NCBI GenBank assembly: GCA_945878515.1
Contig: CAMCTL010000163.1
Span: 1-7,083, forward strand
Length of the DNA stretch: 7,083 bases
From: Flavobacterium psychrophilum
Lineage (GTDB): Bacteria; Bacteroidota; Bacteroidia; Flavobacteriales; Flavobacteriaceae
Reading direction: 5' to 3'
Position 1 is the stretch's first letter, and every line of letters starts with the position of its first letter. The translations under genes and the position numbers were made by a program. The notes beneath the pieces were generated by a model. That model was not told the origin of the DNA. It made no database searches and saw only the letters and a program-made list of their open reading frames with translations. This document shows, piece by piece, positions 6,353-7,083 of the stretch.

Positions 6353-6382
6353 AGATTATTGGAATTATGGGGTAAAAATAAC

Positions 6383-6395
6383 AAACAATTTGTTT
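6383..6395. promoter_or_regulatory. palindrome in the ftsX-leuS divergent region
   Basis: AAACAATTTGTTT is a perfect inverted repeat with a single central base. It begins 31 bases upstream of the ftsX start codon, between two divergent genes. It could be an operator, but it is made almost wholly of A and T, and such a site can arise by chance in a spacer of this composition. No regulator gene is nearby. Confidence 0.2.
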
Positions 6396-6442
6396 ATTTG
6401 AAGTTAATAACGCTCAAACTTTCAACTTTCGTGCAATAAATG

Positions 6443-6450
6443 TAGATTTG
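6443..6450 (+). promoter_or_regulatory. leuS: possible -7 promoter element for leuS
   Basis: TAGATTTG matches the Bacteroidota -7 consensus TAnnTTTG exactly and points toward leuS. The -33 position has no TTG; the nearest sequence is TTTC or TTC around 6421-6430, so half of the promoter is weak. If used, transcription would start about 90 bases upstream of leuS and the leader would carry the heptamer array. Confidence 0.35.
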
Positions 6451-6510
6451 CCACTCATTTTTAGTTTGTTGTTTGTGGTTTTTGGGTTATTGATACAACT
6501 TAACATTAAA

Positions 6511-6541
6511 AACTTCTAACTTCTAACTTCTAACTTCTAAC
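6511..6541. repeat. perfect heptamer tandem repeat just upstream of leuS
   Basis: AACTTCT is repeated four times without change at 6511-6538, followed by a partial AAC at 6539-6541. It ends 6 bases before the leuS start codon, covering the place where a ribosome would bind. Read as ACTTCTA the unit fits the A-N-Y-T-N-N-A pattern of the two other heptamer arrays. Perfect identity here, against degeneracy in the ftsX array, suggests recent expansion. Confidence 0.9.
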
Positions 6542-6547
6542 ATTGAA

Positions 6548-7083
6548 ATGAAATACAATCCAAACGAAATAGAAGCCAAATGGCAAAATTATTGGGCAGA
6601 CAATCAAACTTTTGCAGCCGAAAACAACTCCGAAAAGCCTAAATATTATGTTTTGGATATGTTTCCTTATCCATCTGGTGCTGGATTGCACGTGGGGCAT
6701 CCGCTAGGTTACATCGCTTCGGATGTGTATTCGAGATATAAAAGACATCGCGGTTTTAATGTTTTGCATCCAATGGGTTACGACAGTTTTGGATTACCAG
6801 CTGAACAATATGCGATACAAACTGGTCAGCGACCAGAAGACACAACTTCGGTAAATATTGACGGAGGTGTTGACAAAGAAGGAAATAAAATTGCAGGTTA
6901 TCGCAAACAATTGGATAAAATAGGGTTTTCATTCGATTGGAGTCGCGAAGTGCGCACTTCGAATCCGGATTATTACAAGCACACACAGTGGATTTTCATT
7001 CAATTATTCAATTCTTGGTACAATAAAAATACCGACAAAGCCGAAGATATTTCGACTTTGGTTTCCATTTTTGAAACAGATGG
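6548..7083 (+). CDS. leuS: leucyl-tRNA synthetase, N-terminal part (runs off the window)
   Basis: LeuRS charges tRNA-Leu with leucine in the cytosol. About 178 codons are visible, roughly a fifth of a full-length enzyme. The start [16 protein letters not shown] is the standard LeuRS N-terminus. [17 protein letters not shown] (39-55) contains the class I HIGH signature as HVGH (48-51). [18 protein letters not shown] (73-90) and FSFDWSREV (127-135) are further catalytic-core motifs. Compared with E. coli LeuRS as I remember it, there is an extra stretch of about 11 residues at 105-115 ([11 protein letters not shown]). The Asp/Lys-rich segment after YNKN (158-161) appears to begin a second extra region, which I associate with Bacteroidota enzymes. 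The ATG is preceded by a heptamer repeat and no Shine-Dalgarno sequence. The frame is open to the window edge. Confidence 0.97.
   Translation, partial: MKYNPNEIEAKWQNYWADNQTFAAENNSEKPKYYVLDMFPYPSGAGLHVGHPLGYIASDVYSRYKRHRGFNVLHPMGYDSFGLPAEQYAIQTGQRPEDTTSVNIDGGVDKEGNKIAGYRKQLDKIGFSFDWSREVRTSNPDYYKHTQWIFIQLFNSWYNKNTDKAEDISTLVSIFETD

Noticed and set aside
6756..6986. Minus-strand open frame of 76 codons opposite leuS
   Set aside because: The plus-strand frame is unambiguous LeuRS, and this reading shows no motif of its own.

Overview
The window looks like chromosomal DNA from a member of the Bacteroidota, most likely Flavobacteriaceae and close to Flavobacterium. The grounds are the AT-rich composition, the absence of Shine-Dalgarno sequences before the genes, the Bacteroidota-specific family DUF3098, the gene order ftsX - DUF3098 - uppP - truB, and a leucyl-tRNA synthetase of the flavobacterial type.

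Left part (1-2287, plus strand): the C-terminal end of an RDD-family membrane protein is followed after 10 bases by a complete Gfo/Idh/MocA-type NAD(P)-dependent oxidoreductase. Then comes a gene-free stretch of about 376 bases with a probable terminator at its start. A secreted outer-membrane beta-barrel protein of the broad 'PorT family/OMP_b-brl_2' kind follows; it is probably not the type IX secretion PorT itself.

Middle and right part (2282-6352, minus strand, read right to left): ftsX, a DUF3098 small membrane protein, uppP, truB, an uncharacterised exported protein that looks like a small outer-membrane barrel, and a PAP2-like membrane protein with degenerate active-site motifs. The first five are closely packed (gaps of 71, 52 and 6 bases, then an 11-base overlap) and are probably one transcript. 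The PAP2-like gene follows after 80 bases and converges on the barrel gene, overlapping it by 6 bases. The group combines division and peptidoglycan control (FtsX), recycling of the undecaprenyl carrier lipid (UppP) and tRNA modification (TruB), with envelope proteins of unknown role.

Far right (6353-7083): a divergent intergenic region of 195 bases leads into leuS on the plus strand, cut by the window edge after about 178 codons.

This is an ordinary, conserved housekeeping region. I see no mobile element, CRISPR array, RNA gene, defence system or biosynthetic cluster, and I did not find a new system. The most distinctive signal is a set of short 7-base-period repeats sharing the pattern A-N-Y-T-N-N-A in three spacers: downstream of ftsX, before uppP and directly before leuS. 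Secondary points are the degenerate PAP2-like protein, two uncharacterised exported barrels, and a truB that must start with TTG.
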